A DNA stretch of 64,000 nucleotides from Pseudomaricurvus hydrocarbonicus. GTDB lineage: Bacteria > Pseudomonadota > Gammaproteobacteria > Pseudomonadales > Cellvibrionaceae. The position numbers and the translations under genes were made by a program. This document shows, piece after piece, positions 45,980 through 55,617 of this stretch; positions within the stretch are counted from its first letter, which is position 1, and the number at the start of each line of letters is the position of its first letter. The stretch spans positions 1 through 64,000 of the forward strand of contig NZ_JAAONZ010000023.1 of assembly GCF_011602365.1 (NCBI RefSeq), written 5' to 3'. Below the pieces are notes generated by a model. It saw nothing but the letters and a program-made list of their open reading frames with translations. It ran no database searches and was not told the origin of the DNA.

Positions 45980-46816
45980 ATGAACAACCCATTAAGCTCA
46001 TCACGCGAGAATTCGGCATCAGTAGCAACCTGCGCTAATTCTTTTGACGCCAGCCCCGTGTCGGCTGACACAGGCTCAGCCTTTGCGCCTCATGCCGTAG
46101 ACCGGCTGCGACAATTTTGTGAGTCCCAATCCACACGGGTATTTAATGCCCGGGGTATAGCCCTGCAGCGTTGCCCAAGCTGCATGTTGGGACACAACAC
46201 CTGTATTTGCGCCTGGCGCAAACCGACAGCGTCAACGATTGATTTTGTGCTCTTGATGCATCGGGACGAGGTCTATAAGCCAACCAATACCGGGCGCCTG
46301 ATTGCCGATTTGTACCCCGATCAATGCCAGGCGTTTTTGTGGGACAGAACCCGTCCCGACGCCGAATTGTTAGCCCTGCTGGACGACCCCGGTCGACACT
46401 GCCAAGTGGTGTTTCCACCGCGTGACCGTGAAACCCGGATCATTGAGACTCAGGTAGGAGCGCCAGACAACCAGCGTCGCCCTACCGTGATCTTACTGGA
46501 CGGCACCTGGAAACAGGCACGCAAGATGTACAGCCAGGCTACCTGGCTTAGAGCCTTACCCGTTCTGGACCTCACTGACGCGATGACAGAACTCGATCAA
46601 CAACTGGGCCACTACAAAGTCAGGCAGGCCTGTGAGACCGGGAGGCTGGCCACGGCAGAAGCCGCCGCCCTGTGCCTGCAAGCGGCTCAGGACCAGGCCA
46701 ATGTGCATCACCTGCTCAACTATTTTACGGTGTTTAACGAACATTACGTCGCCACCCGGATGAATCGCAAGCCGGCAAGACTGAAAGCCCATTGCGATCT
46801 GGAAAACAGCCAATGA
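45980..46816 (+). CDS. tapT: DTW-domain tRNA aminocarboxypropyltransferase
   Basis: A 278-aa DTW-domain enzyme that most likely makes acp3U47 in tRNA from SAM (TapT/YfiP). Seen: the Cys pattern CPSCMLGHNTCICAWR (zinc ligands), HRDEVYKPTNTGRLIADLYPDQ and the DTW-type VILLDGTWKQARKMY. A ~60-residue Ser/Ala-rich N-terminal extension with no known domain precedes the Cys cluster. ATG 45980 is chosen; 45911 and 45764 are also in frame but overlap glpE. Confidence 0.82.
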   Translation: MNNPLSSSRENSASVATCANSFDASPVSADTGSAFAPHAVDRLRQFCESQSTRVFNARGIALQRCPSCMLGHNTCICAWRKPTASTIDFVLLMHRDEVYKPTNTGRLIADLYPDQCQAFLWDRTRPDAELLALLDDPGRHCQVVFPPRDRETRIIETQVGAPDNQRRPTVILLDGTWKQARKMYSQATWLRALPVLDLTDAMTELDQQLGHYKVRQACETGRLATAEAAALCLQAAQDQANVHHLLNYFTVFNEHYVATRMNRKPARLKAHCDLENSQ

Positions 46817-46967
46817 ACCCAAACTTATCCCAACCCGATAGCTGAACGAAAAAACCTGATACCGTGATACTGGCCTTTTCGACCGCGTCCCAGAGCCACC
46901 CACACCCAGCGGTTGCCGTGACACGATCTGAGCGCGCGCCTGAACCGCTCGACAGCTGAGATAACTC

Positions 46968-47330
46968 ATGAAGCTCCAATACGATAGTCAGCCGGGAACA
47001 GAGACCTTGATTCTTGAAAATGAGCGCCTCTGGCGAGTGGAGATGTTCCTCAAGCGCAATGAAGATGACACCTACAGCCTGGTTGCCCTCTCGGGGATCA
47101 ACAGCAGGCCCGCCGAATTGACCAAACTCCAGGGCCCTTATCAGATTCTCGAACAAGGTGTCGCAGCCAGATCAGCCATCGCCAGACAGCTTCAGAATAA
47201 AGGCTTCAGCGTGCAAATCGATCAGCACAGTATATGGCAGCTTCAGGCACAAAAGGCCATACAGTCCGTCCGACAACAGCGAGCAGACAGTCAGGGCAAC
47301 TACGCATTTCACCCGGACGATGTGCTATAA
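46968..47330 (+). CDS. Small protein of unknown function
   Basis: A 120-aa soluble protein that I do not recognise. It starts MKLQYDSQPGTETLILENERLWRVEMFLKR and has a beta-rich first half and a Gln-rich helical tail (IARQLQNKGFSVQIDQHSIWQLQAQ). No Cys, signal or membrane segment. Ribosome-site support is weak, but the composition is protein-like and it lies on the same strand between the DTW and chelatase genes. A series of direct repeats begins at its end. Confidence 0.6.
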   Translation: MKLQYDSQPGTETLILENERLWRVEMFLKRNEDDTYSLVALSGINSRPAELTKLQGPYQILEQGVAARSAIARQLQNKGFSVQIDQHSIWQLQAQKAIQSVRQQRADSQGNYAFHPDDVL

Positions 47331-47369
47331 ATTCCATGTTGATGTGCTAAAGTCGTTGCCTTGATGTGC
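47319..47369 (+). repeat. GATGTGC boxes at exact 22-bp spacing
   Basis: GATGTGC begins at 47319, 47341 and 47363, an exact 22-bp period (two DNA turns). The first overlaps the last codons of the unknown gene; the rest lie upstream of the chelatase gene. This could be a multi-site operator, or chance. Confidence 0.45.
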
Positions 47370-47393
47370 GTTAAACGAAGCCGTATCTTTCGT

Positions 47394-47435
47394 CGCCGAC
47401 AACCAGTAAACCTCTCGCCGACACACCAGTAAACC
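47394..47435 (+). repeat. Imperfect 19/20-bp direct repeat before the chelatase gene
   Basis: CGCCGACAACCAGTAAACC (47394-47412) and CGCCGACACACCAGTAAACC (47416-47435) differ by one inserted base and are 3 bases apart. They lie 81 bases before the CbiX-like start, where a promoter or operator would be. Confidence 0.6.
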
Positions 47436-47515
47436 ACTGGGGGATTGACCGGTAAAGTTCTGATACAGCAAAGAATTTAACGCGAATGAACAACAGACTT
47501 GCAGAGTAAAAAACA

Positions 47516-47905
47516 ATGACCGAGAACCCACAACCGCGCGCTCTGGTGATTATGGCCCATGGCAGCCGCCGGGCTGCAGCAAACGAAGAATTTTTTAATC
47601 TGGTGAGCAGCATTGGCGAAGCGAATAGCGACTACAGCCTGGTTAAACCCGCCCTGCTGGAACAGGCTCCGCCGACGCTACTGGAGGTCTGCCAAGCGCT
47701 ACCCGCTGACATAACCCACATTGACGTCTACCCCTTGTTTTTTAATCAGGGCCGTCATGTTGAAAAGGATATTCCCGCGCAAGTGGCTGAGGTAATGGAT
47801 GCACTCCCACAGAAGCACGTCAGATTATTGGAATACTTTGGCCAAAATCAGGGCTTGGCAGGCTTGGTGGTGAGCCATATCGCCCAACAAAGGCCAGAAA
47901 ATTAA
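47516..47905 (+). CDS. CbiX-like sirohydrochlorin chelatase-family protein
   Basis: A 129-aa single-domain CbiX/SirB-fold protein. The catalytic His is in IMAHGSRRAAANEEF, and DVYPLFFNQGRHVEKDIP supplies the second metal His. Short CbiX proteins (CbiX-S) insert cobalt or iron into sirohydrochlorin. A clear partner is the B12 use of the methylmalonyl-CoA mutase in this window, but the genes are 40 kb apart and no other cobalamin or sirohaem genes are near. Confidence 0.87.
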   Translation: MTENPQPRALVIMAHGSRRAAANEEFFNLVSSIGEANSDYSLVKPALLEQAPPTLLEVCQALPADITHIDVYPLFFNQGRHVEKDIPAQVAEVMDALPQKHVRLLEYFGQNQGLAGLVVSHIAQQRPEN

Positions 47906-48066
47906 CGGCAAGAACGCTGCCAAAAATGCCCCTTCACGGGCTGCGACTGAATGCATTCAACCCTGTTCGTACAATATTGACACACAATGCAGACACCACA
48001 CAGATGCCATACCCCCTGTTTTTCCTGGCCATAAGGCGGCATGGCATAGGCGAGTGGTGAAACCGT

Positions 48067-48324
48067 CTAGACACCCATTTTATTTAAGGTGTCCATCACT
48101 TCCCTGAGGGCTCGTGCGAGCTTTGGGTGTTTGGATTCAAACCCCACCGCCTGCTCTTCCAGCTGCTCGCCAAGATGTGAGGGTTCGGCCTGAACCTGAC
48201 CGCCTCCCATGTTGGCCAACAGGTTGCCCAGCAAATCACGTTGCTTGCCGTCAATCGCGGTTTGCATCAGTTTCCGCACTTCTTCAATTTGAGCTTTTAG
48301 CTCTTCGTTTGAATCAATGTTCAT
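48067..48324 (-). CDS. DUF4404 protein
   Basis: An 85-aa protein of the DUF4404 family. The C-terminal VGFESKHPKLARALREVMDTLNKMGV is the family signature, preceded by a helical N-terminus (ELKAQIEEVRKLMQ). Function is unknown; it is short, soluble and probably a helical dimer. GAGG lies 7 bases before the ATG. An imperfect palindrome at 48374-48397 is upstream. Confidence 0.85.
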   Translation of the reverse strand: MNIDSNEELKAQIEEVRKLMQTAIDGKQRDLLGNLLANMGGGQVQAEPSHLGEQLEEQAVGFESKHPKLARALREVMDTLNKMGV

Positions 48325-48373
48325 CGATAATCCTCATTGCGGCATTAAGCGTTACCGTTTAATACCATACGAT

Positions 48374-48397
48374 ATTTAAGTCCTGTGGACATTAAAT
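48374..48397. other. Imperfect palindrome upstream of DUF4404
   Basis: ATTTAAGTCC and GGACATTAAAT are mirror arms around TGT with one bulged A. It lies ~50 bases before the DUF4404 start, so it may be an operator. Confidence 0.4.
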
Positions 48398-48568
48398 AAC
48401 TCGTTTAGTTATAGCTGAGTTTGCGCCGCCCCAGCAGACAAACTTATCGTTTAAAAAGCAGTAATGAAAGCGATTTTCAGCACAGCTTGACATAAGAAGT
48501 CTTGATACCGCCATAAAGTACTGCCCCCCCAACCAACAACGCGGAACCAGCCCCTCTGCCGCGGAGGC

Positions 48569-49096
48569 CTATTTGATCTGCCCCAGTTGGACCTCGCCCT
48601 CTTCCACTACACTCATTTTCGGCATAAACGTCAAGCCCAAATCCAGTTTGGCCTCAAGACGGTAAGTCAACGACGGCTTATTCAACTCAATCAGGTGTTT
48701 GACCAGTCTCATACTGTTGATAAAACTGGTCGAGACCGGCAGGGAAAAGCGCGCTTCGCTGTAGGGCTCTATCACCGGAATCTCTGCGGTCACACCGCTG
48801 GCGACTTTATAATCTTCAATGCTCAAACTATAGCTCAATCCCTTTATCGCAAGCGTCTCACTGTTGGGATTGGTGACCCGCAAGCCCACCGAAAAGCGCT
48901 GTTCCATGCCCTCGGCCGGAAGGCGGTGGATGGACGTCACCTCGACATCGGGCTCATCAAACTCAGGGGTGAGCGTCGCACAGCCGGATAAACACAGAAG
49001 CAGTATCAGACTGAAACATTTTGCACTGTTTGCACTAAAAGCAACGATGTGCCCAATAGCATCTCGATGACAGACCCGAACTGGTATCAGATTCAT
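48569..49096 (-). CDS. LEA type 2 (WHy-domain) lipoprotein
   Basis: A 175-aa predicted lipoprotein. A hydrophobic signal (about 27-40) ends in a lipobox LCLSGC, followed by a LEA14/WHy domain (about 60-175) with a beta-sandwich pattern: MEQRFSVGLRVTNPNSETLAIKGLSYSLSIED (in parts). The family is linked to water and drying stress. AAGGA lies 7 bases before ATG 49096; upstream in-frame ATGs (49126, 49174) are less likely. It precedes no clear operon partner. Confidence 0.82.
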   Translation of the reverse strand: MNLIPVRVCHRDAIGHIVAFSANSAKCFSLILLLCLSGCATLTPEFDEPDVEVTSIHRLPAEGMEQRFSVGLRVTNPNSETLAIKGLSYSLSIEDYKVASGVTAEIPVIEPYSEARFSLPVSTSFINSMRLVKHLIELNKPSLTYRLEAKLDLGLTFMPKMSVVEEGEVQLGQIK

Positions 49097-49218
49097 GAAC
49101 AATCCTTTTTCTTCAATTGAATTCATTGGCCTCAAAAAGACGAAAGACTTAACCTGGTGCGAACCCGACTGCAAACCGCCCCCATTTCCATGACCGGGTG
49201 AAAAACATTCACGGCAGG

Positions 49219-51798
49219 TTAAAACAAGCCTAGCTGCTGATCGACAATTTGTTCGAACGTAGTTCCCACAAATTGCAGAATCCCATCAGCGACCGGAGCA
49301 ATCTGCCGCTCCAGGTACAACTCATAATCCAGTGTCGTGGTGACGTGCTCCAGAGGTTCAGGGCCGCTTGGCGTCAGCACGTATCGAATCCAGCCACCGC
49401 GCTGGTAGCGCTGGGGAGCGTCCTGTTCCTGCAACCACTGGTCCGCCAGGCGAGCAGCCTGGACATGGGGTGGGACATTGCGGACATACTCGTCCAAATG
49501 ACGACGGATACGCTTGCGGTACACCAGCTTGGCGTCCTGCTCACCATTGCGGATTGAATCCACCACAGACATGACGTAGTCGTCATAAGACTCGCCCATA
49601 AACACCCGCCGATAAAGTTCTCGCTGAAATTCACGTGCGAGCTGTGTCCAGTCCGTACGCACGGCTTCCAGACCTTTAAAAACCAATTCCGCAGTCTTGC
49701 CTGGCTTCTCCACCAACCCCGCGTAACGCTTTTTACTGCCTGTTTCTGCGCCACGAATGGTTGGCATCACAAAACGGCTGTAATGGGTTTCAAATTCAAT
49801 TTCCAGATGGCTTTGTACCTGGTATTTTTCCTGCAAGAAATTACGCCACCAATCGTTCAGATAATCAGCCAAAGCCCGACCTTGTTGATCAATATCGTCT
49901 AAGGCAGTACCCGCGTCCGCATTCAGGCACACAAACACAGAGTCAGTATCGCCGTAAATCACCCGATGCCCCTGTGCTTCAATCAACTCCCTCGATTGAG
50001 TCAGCACCTGGTGACCACGCAGCGTGATGGAACTGGGCAACCGATAGTCAAAAAAGCGACAACCTGGTGTCCCCAAAACGCCATAAAACGAGTTCATGAT
50101 GATTTTAATGGCTTGAGACATCGCCGAGTTTTGCTGGCGCTTGGCCCTGTCACGGGCGTCCCACAGCTCCCCAATAATATTGGGCAGCAATGCGCGGTGC
50201 TTTAAAAACACAGCGCCGTTAAATCCGGGCACCAGGGCTGAGACATCAACCTCCCCGGTTTCTTCACGGTCCCAGTGGGGGTCCCGATGAATGCCCTGCT
50301 CGGTTTCTTCAAAGTGTCGGCCCGCAACACGCGCCAGCGGGTCAATCATAAAGGTCCGAATGATGCTGGGGTACAGGGATTTAAAGTCCAGCACCAGCAC
50401 ATGTTCATACATGCCCGGAATGGAATCCATCACATACCCTCCGGGACTGCCGACGCCCACAGGGTTCTCAATGAGCATCGGTGCCACAAACCCTTGCCGG
50501 TGCAAGCGAGGCAAATAACGATTATCAAACGCAGCCACGGAACCACCGAATCGATCCATGGCCAGCCCGGTTAAACGCGCCCGCTCCACTGCGAATTCGA
50601 TCAACTGTGCCTTGACGAAAATATCCCAGACCAACTGGCAATCTTCCAGGTTATAAGCCGCCAGGGCCGGTTTGTCGTGATGGAACTGCTGCGTAATGGT
50701 TTCACCGCGATGATCGACGTCGTCGGTCAGCTTGCCTCGCTGTAAAAACTCTTGAGCCACAGAGTCGAGGGCAAAGCTTTCAAAGTTGTAAGTTGCCGAC
50801 TTTAAGGTATCAATACCGTCCATCACCAGGCGCCCTGGTACGACCAGGGTGTAGTGTTCATCGTCGCTGCGGGACTGACGCCAGTCGATGCGTTTCTGGC
50901 CCCGCCCCAAATTTAACCGCATACCCAGTTCATCGGCTTTCTGTTGCAGAAAACGCAGGTCGAAATTAATAACGTTCCAACCGATCAGAATGTCAGGGTC
51001 AATCCTGTCGAACCATTGCAGAAAACACCTGAGCAGCTGTTTTTCATCGTCACAATACTGCAGGTAAGGTTGAGTATCCGGCACATCCCCCGCGCCGATC
51101 ATAAGGACAATTTCTTGAGGCTGGGCAAGCTCGTCCCGGGTGTTGGTCACAACAGCCCCGACGGAGTACAAGTGGCCGCCAGTCATGGACGTTTCAATAT
51201 CCAGGGACATGACCGTGTAGTGTGGTTGGTACTCGGCTGAAGCCCCTTCGGCAGACAACAAGCTCGCCGCAGAAACCTGGGGGTTGCGCATGACGGCCAC
51301 ACCCCCTTCCCGTTCTGGCGTGCCGGTGACGGTCACTGACCCCGTGATGAAGCGCTCCATCAAAAACCGATCGGTTGGTTGAATATCGGATTCAAACGGT
51401 GTCAGTCCCTGTTTGATCAAAATATCCCGAGCACGATAGAGCGTTCGCTGTTCCCGAAAATACAGCCCCACGACGGGTTGAAACTCAAAGCTCAGCAGAT
51501 TCAGGGGTTTGGCTTCCCATACCGGCGCCACAGAGGGATGGCGGGCCGACTGTCCAAGACGCCGATTGAGAAGGGCTTCAGCCTCGTCCAGCTGCTCATG
51601 AGGCAGAAAGAAAACACCAGTTTGCTGCTCAAATATTAGCTTGATGGCGCCAGTATCCGAGGTCACCCAATATTCGAGCTGCAATTGCCGCAAGCGTCCG
51701 AAACGGGAAGCCAGGGGGGCATCGTCCCACTGTCGGGTCAGGATAAACCCCTGCATGCGGGTTAATCCGGCTTCATGAGCGTTTGAAGGCATTGGCAT
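49219..51798 (-). CDS. polB: DNA polymerase II
   Basis: An 859-aa B-family DNA polymerase (Pol II), a repair and replication-restart polymerase. The exonuclease starts with SLDIETSM; polymerase motifs are DFKSLYPSIIRTF (motif A), KIIMNSFYGVLG (motif B) and IYGDTDSVF (motif C). The end, QQLGLF, is the beta-clamp binding site and matches E. coli PolB. It is ~75 residues longer than the E. coli enzyme, mostly by extra N-terminal residues and small insertions. In E. coli it is LexA-controlled; no CTGT-N8-ACAG box is visible upstream. Confidence 0.96.
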   Translation of the reverse strand: MPMPSNAHEAGLTRMQGFILTRQWDDAPLASRFGRLRQLQLEYWVTSDTGAIKLIFEQQTGVFFLPHEQLDEAEALLNRRLGQSARHPSVAPVWEAKPLNLLSFEFQPVVGLYFREQRTLYRARDILIKQGLTPFESDIQPTDRFLMERFITGSVTVTGTPEREGGVAVMRNPQVSAASLLSAEGASAEYQPHYTVMSLDIETSMTGGHLYSVGAVVTNTRDELAQPQEIVLMIGAGDVPDTQPYLQYCDDEKQLLRCFLQWFDRIDPDILIGWNVINFDLRFLQQKADELGMRLNLGRGQKRIDWRQSRSDDEHYTLVVPGRLVMDGIDTLKSATYNFESFALDSVAQEFLQRGKLTDDVDHRGETITQQFHHDKPALAAYNLEDCQLVWDIFVKAQLIEFAVERARLTGLAMDRFGGSVAAFDNRYLPRLHRQGFVAPMLIENPVGVGSPGGYVMDSIPGMYEHVLVLDFKSLYPSIIRTFMIDPLARVAGRHFEETEQGIHRDPHWDREETGEVDVSALVPGFNGAVFLKHRALLPNIIGELWDARDRAKRQQNSAMSQAIKIIMNSFYGVLGTPGCRFFDYRLPSSITLRGHQVLTQSRELIEAQGHRVIYGDTDSVFVCLNADAGTALDDIDQQGRALADYLNDWWRNFLQEKYQVQSHLEIEFETHYSRFVMPTIRGAETGSKKRYAGLVEKPGKTAELVFKGLEAVRTDWTQLAREFQRELYRRVFMGESYDDYVMSVVDSIRNGEQDAKLVYRKRIRRHLDEYVRNVPPHVQAARLADQWLQEQDAPQRYQRGGWIRYVLTPSGPEPLEHVTTTLDYELYLERQIAPVADGILQFVGTTFEQIVDQQLGLF

Positions 51799-51968
51799 GA
51801 CTTGGCTGCATTTTTAAAGGATCATGGACCAACCCCCAAAGCGTACTTTACTAAAGCATCCAATGAGGGAGACGCACCCGGCAATTAGCCACGTGCCTCA
51901 GCAGCGTTTTAGACTGGCGGACCATGAGAAGTAACGACTGGCGGGTTCAGGCAGTTTAACTCTGCCGG

Positions 51969-52283
51969 TCACGGACACTGATAAATGGCAAATGTTTGCA
52001 CTCCGTTAACCACACCGCCTTTGGGGACAACCGCATTGCCTCCCTGACTGAAAGCTTCGTTGCGCGCAAGGGTCAACACTTCGGTCGCCACCTTGTCAGA
52101 GTTACGCTTAAACACCAGGCTGTCTTTGGTTTTACCCGTCGCCGTTCCCAGGTATTTACAGGCGACCACGTCCTGAGCGTTTTTCAACGCAACCTGATCG
52201 GCACCGGGAGCTGTTTTGACCCAGGTGCAGGCTGACACAGTCATGATCGTCAGGAGAGGGATACACCTTACAACACGTCTCAT
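51969..52283 (-). CDS. DUF4156 lipoprotein
   Basis: A 104-aa predicted outer-membrane lipoprotein: signal MRRVVRCIPLLTIMTVSAC with lipobox VSAC, then DUF4156 (VALKNAQDVVACKYLGTATGKT in parts, and a C-terminal Cys of YQCP). Function is unknown; the Cys pair suggests a disulphide. ATG 52283 has GGAG 6 bases upstream; ATG 52295 does not. It is divergent from transaldolase. Confidence 0.87.
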   Translation of the reverse strand: MRRVVRCIPLLTIMTVSACTWVKTAPGADQVALKNAQDVVACKYLGTATGKTKDSLVFKRNSDKVATEVLTLARNEAFSQGGNAVVPKGGVVNGVQTFAIYQCP

Positions 52284-52416
52284 AAAGAACTCCATTTTGT
52301 CACAGTTGATAAAGGCGACATTGTACCGAAACCGTCATCAAAATGGGCTGTTTCGGTTCCGGTTTCCATGATTAAATAGTCTCAAATTCAGACCCGCCGT
52401 AGATAGGATACCGCCA

Positions 52417-53349
52417 ATGAGCAGCAAACTGGATCAACTCAAATCCATGACCGATGTCGTCGCTGACACCGGAGATATTGAGGCGATAGCCCGATATCAG
52501 CCTCTGGACGCCACCACCAACCCCTCCCTGCTTTTTAAAGCCGCCCAGATGCCCCAGTATGCCCCGCTGCTGCAGGAGGCGCTGAAGATGGCACAGGGTG
52601 ATATTGGCTTGGCTGGCGATTACCTTGCTGTTGCCATTGGCGCCGAAATTATCAAACTGGTTCCCGGCCGCGTGTCTACCGAAGTGGATGCCCGTCTCTC
52701 GTTCAACACAGAGGCGACCATCAACAAAGCCAAACACCTGATCGATCTGTATCAGGAGCGCGGCATTGATAAGTCCCGCATCCTGATCAAAATCGCCTCT
52801 ACCTGGGAGGGTATTCGCGCCGCTGAAGTGCTGGAGAAAGAAGGCATTAATTGCAATTTAACGCTGCTGTTTAATTTTGCCCAGGCGGTTGCCTGTGCCG
52901 AAGCCGGCGTGACCCTGATCTCCCCCTTTGTGGGGCGTATTCTAGATTGGTACAAAGCCAATACCGACGTCAAAGAGTACACCGCCGACACCGACCCCGG
53001 CGTGTTATCCGTCACGGGTATTTACAATTATTACAAACAGCACGGCTACCAGACCATCGTCATGGGAGCCAGCTTCCGCAACCTGGGGGAAATTGAAGGT
53101 CTGGCCGGCTGTGATCGACTGACCATCAGCCCTCAATTGCTCGAAGAGCTGTCGCAGGATCAGCAAACTCTGGTACAGCGCCTGTCAGCAACAGCCTCAA
53201 CCCAGGAGCAGCCCAAACAAAGTTTTGATGAAGCCGGTTTCCGCTTCGCCATGAATGAAGACCCCATGGCCACCGAAAAATTAGCCGACGGCATCCGCAA
53301 CTTTGTCAAAGACCAGATCAACCTGGAAAACCTGCTGGCTAACAGCTAG
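52417..53349 (+). CDS. tal: Transaldolase
   Basis: A 310-aa pentose phosphate enzyme that moves a dihydroxyacetone unit from sedoheptulose-7-phosphate to glyceraldehyde-3-phosphate. It has the full TalB barrel: [15 protein letters not shown] (Asp17-like), the Schiff-base Lys in [34 protein letters not shown] and [14 protein letters not shown]. Length and sequence match E. coli TalB (317). AGGA lies upstream of the ATG. A 17-bp repeat array follows. Confidence 0.97.
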   Translation: MSSKLDQLKSMTDVVADTGDIEAIARYQPLDATTNPSLLFKAAQMPQYAPLLQEALKMAQGDIGLAGDYLAVAIGAEIIKLVPGRVSTEVDARLSFNTEATINKAKHLIDLYQERGIDKSRILIKIASTWEGIRAAEVLEKEGINCNLTLLFNFAQAVACAEAGVTLISPFVGRILDWYKANTDVKEYTADTDPGVLSVTGIYNYYKQHGYQTIVMGASFRNLGEIEGLAGCDRLTISPQLLEELSQDQQTLVQRLSATASTQEQPKQSFDEAGFRFAMNEDPMATEKLADGIRNFVKDQINLENLLANS

Positions 53350-53413
53350 TCGTACTGGCTACTTTTCATAGCCAGGGGAGACCTGACCCGGAAACGCTTT
53401 AGCGCTGCGCCGG

Positions 53414-53464
53414 GCAGCCCCCACACATCAGCAGCCCCTACACCTCAGCAGCCCCCACACCTTC
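53414..53464. repeat. Three-copy 17-bp tandem repeat
   Basis: Units GCAGCCCCCACACATCA (53414-53430), GCAGCCCCTACACCTCA (53431-53447) and GCAGCCCCCACACCTTC (53448-53464) sit head to tail between tal and lolE, which converge here. No T-run, so it is not a terminator in itself. Confidence 0.85.
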
Positions 53465-53479
53465 GCAGACTGCCTTCCG

Positions 53480-54727
53480 CTACTCAAATCGCAATGCCTC
53501 AGCGGGTGCCACCCGGCTCGCTCGCCAGGCAGGATACAAGGTGGCCAGCAAACTCATCAATAACGACACCCCGGCCACCAATAGAAAATCGTGCAGCTGC
53601 AATTCTGACGGCAGGTAGTTGACCGGGTAGATTTCGGCATCCAAAAACTGAACATGGAACAGTGACTGCAAAGCGTTTACAACATCGTGGGCCACCAGCG
53701 AGCCCACCACCCCAAAGCCCACGCCCAACAAGGTTCCAAGCGCTCCAATCACAGCGCCCTGCACCACAAAAATTGCCAAGATATCCCCGCGAGATGCCCC
53801 CAGGGTTTTCAGAATGGCGATGTCGGTTTGCTTATCAACCACCACCATCACCAGGGTGGAAACCACATTGAACGCCGCAATTGCAACAATCAAGAACAGC
53901 AGCAGGCCCACCAGGTTTTTTGACATCTGCACGGCGTGAAACAAATTGCCGTGAGTGCGTGTCCAGTCAGATCCGTAGTAGCCATACTCCATACTTCGAA
54001 CCTGGCGGTAAATGGCATCAGGTGCAGAAAACAGGTCCTGCGTTTTCACTCGTAAGCCGGATACCCGCCCCGGGAATTCCGACAGTTCACTGGCGGCCTC
54101 CATATTCATTAACGCCAGTGCGTAATCCAATTCCGTCCCCGACTCGATAACCCCTGCCAAATACATCGGTTTGAATTTAGGTAATTCACGGGCGTTGCGG
54201 GAGTTGGGCACCAACACTGTCAGCCGGTCACCGGTTTGTGCGTTCAGATTTTTCGCCAGACCCGCCCCTAAAACGATGGCGTTGTTGTCACCGCCCTCCT
54301 GAGCAGAAAGCTTTTCCAGAACATCCGGGGCCACATAGTCGGCAATCACTGAAACACTTTGTTCACTCCCCACATCAATGCCATACAGGGCAGTGGGTTG
54401 AACTTTTTTACCCACGGATAGCATGCCCTGCAACTCGACAAACGGGGCAGCAGCGATGAACTCGGGGTTTTCCAGCAACTGGTCTCGCACCGATGGCCAG
54501 TCTTCAATGCCGTAGCGAAAATAAATGGCACCGTGTGGCATGATACCCAAAATGCGATCACGTAACTCTTTTTCAAAGCCGTTCATCACAGACAAAACGG
54601 TTAACAGTAAACCAACGCCCAGCATTAACCCAAGAATTGAAATTCCGGAGATAAAAGACACCAGTTGAGTTCGGCGCCGGGCACCCGCGTAGCGCAGACC
54701 GACGAACAGATTGAAGAATCGGATCAT
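53480..54727 (-). CDS. lolE: Lipoprotein-releasing ABC permease (LolE position)
   Basis: A 415-aa FtsX-like permease of the LolCDE system that releases lipoproteins from the inner membrane to LolA. N-terminal helix FISGISILGLMLGVGLLLTVLSVMNGFE with the MNGFE signature, a large periplasmic domain (about 45-265), and three C-terminal helices (LLLFLIVAIAAFNVVSTLVMVV, IFVVQGAVIGALGTLLGVGF, FLLVAGVSLLMSLLATLYPAWRASRVAPAEALRFE). It is the third gene of lolC-lolD-lolE; the lolD stop and its ATG are adjacent. Confidence 0.9.
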   Translation of the reverse strand: MIRFFNLFVGLRYAGARRRTQLVSFISGISILGLMLGVGLLLTVLSVMNGFEKELRDRILGIMPHGAIYFRYGIEDWPSVRDQLLENPEFIAAAPFVELQGMLSVGKKVQPTALYGIDVGSEQSVSVIADYVAPDVLEKLSAQEGGDNNAIVLGAGLAKNLNAQTGDRLTVLVPNSRNARELPKFKPMYLAGVIESGTELDYALALMNMEAASELSEFPGRVSGLRVKTQDLFSAPDAIYRQVRSMEYGYYGSDWTRTHGNLFHAVQMSKNLVGLLLFLIVAIAAFNVVSTLVMVVVDKQTDIAILKTLGASRGDILAIFVVQGAVIGALGTLLGVGFGVVGSLVAHDVVNALQSLFHVQFLDAEIYPVNYLPSELQLHDFLLVAGVSLLMSLLATLYPAWRASRVAPAEALRFE

Positions 54728-55573
54728 TTAACGCTCGCCTGTAACCGGGCCTGCTGTTGCAGATTCAGAAGCTGAAGACGCTGACGGTACCGCAAGCACC
54801 GTGCTGTTATCAGCCTTTTCCAGCAACTGACCATCTTCCAACACCAGCACCCTATCCATAGAGTGTGCCAGGTGTTCATCATGGGTCACAATAATAAAGC
54901 TGGTTGACAAGCTTTGACTCAGCTCCGACAGCAAAGACTGAATGGAATCCGCAGTCTGGCGATCCAGATTTCCCGTGGGTTCATCCATCAATACACAGGC
55001 GGGCTGATTGACCAAGGCGCGGGCAATGGCGACACGCTGGCGCTCCCCGCCCGACAACTCGGCCGGCTTGTGCTGTACTCGTTTCGCCAAACCCACTTTC
55101 TCAAGCCAGTGGAACGCTGCGGTCAGGGCTTCCTTTTTAGAAGCCCCGGCAATCAGCTGTGGCATTGCCACATTTTCCAGCGCCGTAAACTCACCCAGTA
55201 AGTGATGGAACTGGTAGACAAACCCCAAATGCCGGTTGCGCAACTTGCCTCGCTGATTGTCCGAACAGCCCGAAAACGGCTCACCCAACAGAAACACCTC
55301 CCCCTCATCGGGTGTATCCAGGCCTCCAATCAGGTTCAACAGTGTGGACTTCCCCGAGCCCGAGCTGCCGACAATGGCCAGACGCTCTCCCCGGGCTAAC
55401 GACAAGTCTACCCCTTTAAGTACATCGACGACGGCAGGCCCCTGATCGTAATGTTTGCGCAACTGACGACATAATAATGTGGGCACTGAAGCTCCTTCCG
55501 CGTTCATGGGTTTTGGAGTGCTTGAGACACGCTCTTCGACAGCCAAATTTAATTCATGCATGGCTGGACTCAT
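54728..55573 (-). CDS. lolD: Lipoprotein-releasing ABC ATPase LolD
   Basis: A 281-aa ATPase of the MacB/LolD class. Walker [31 protein letters not shown] (the LolD-type Q-loop), signature [16 protein letters not shown], Walker [12 protein letters not shown] and switch His THDEH. A ~50-residue N-terminal and a ~30-residue C-terminal extension (Ser/Ala-rich) lie outside the fold, and ATG 55507 is an alternative start. No good ribosome site is visible. Confidence 0.94.
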   Translation of the reverse strand: MSPAMHELNLAVEERVSSTPKPMNAEGASVPTLLCRQLRKHYDQGPAVVDVLKGVDLSLARGERLAIVGSSGSGKSTLLNLIGGLDTPDEGEVFLLGEPFSGCSDNQRGKLRNRHLGFVYQFHHLLGEFTALENVAMPQLIAGASKKEALTAAFHWLEKVGLAKRVQHKPAELSGGERQRVAIARALVNQPACVLMDEPTGNLDRQTADSIQSLLSELSQSLSTSFIIVTHDEHLAHSMDRVLVLEDGQLLEKADNSTVLAVPSASSASESATAGPVTGER

Positions 55574-55617
55574 TTGATTTTGGCAATGATTTTATCGTTG
55601 CTGGACTGCCGATCTTG

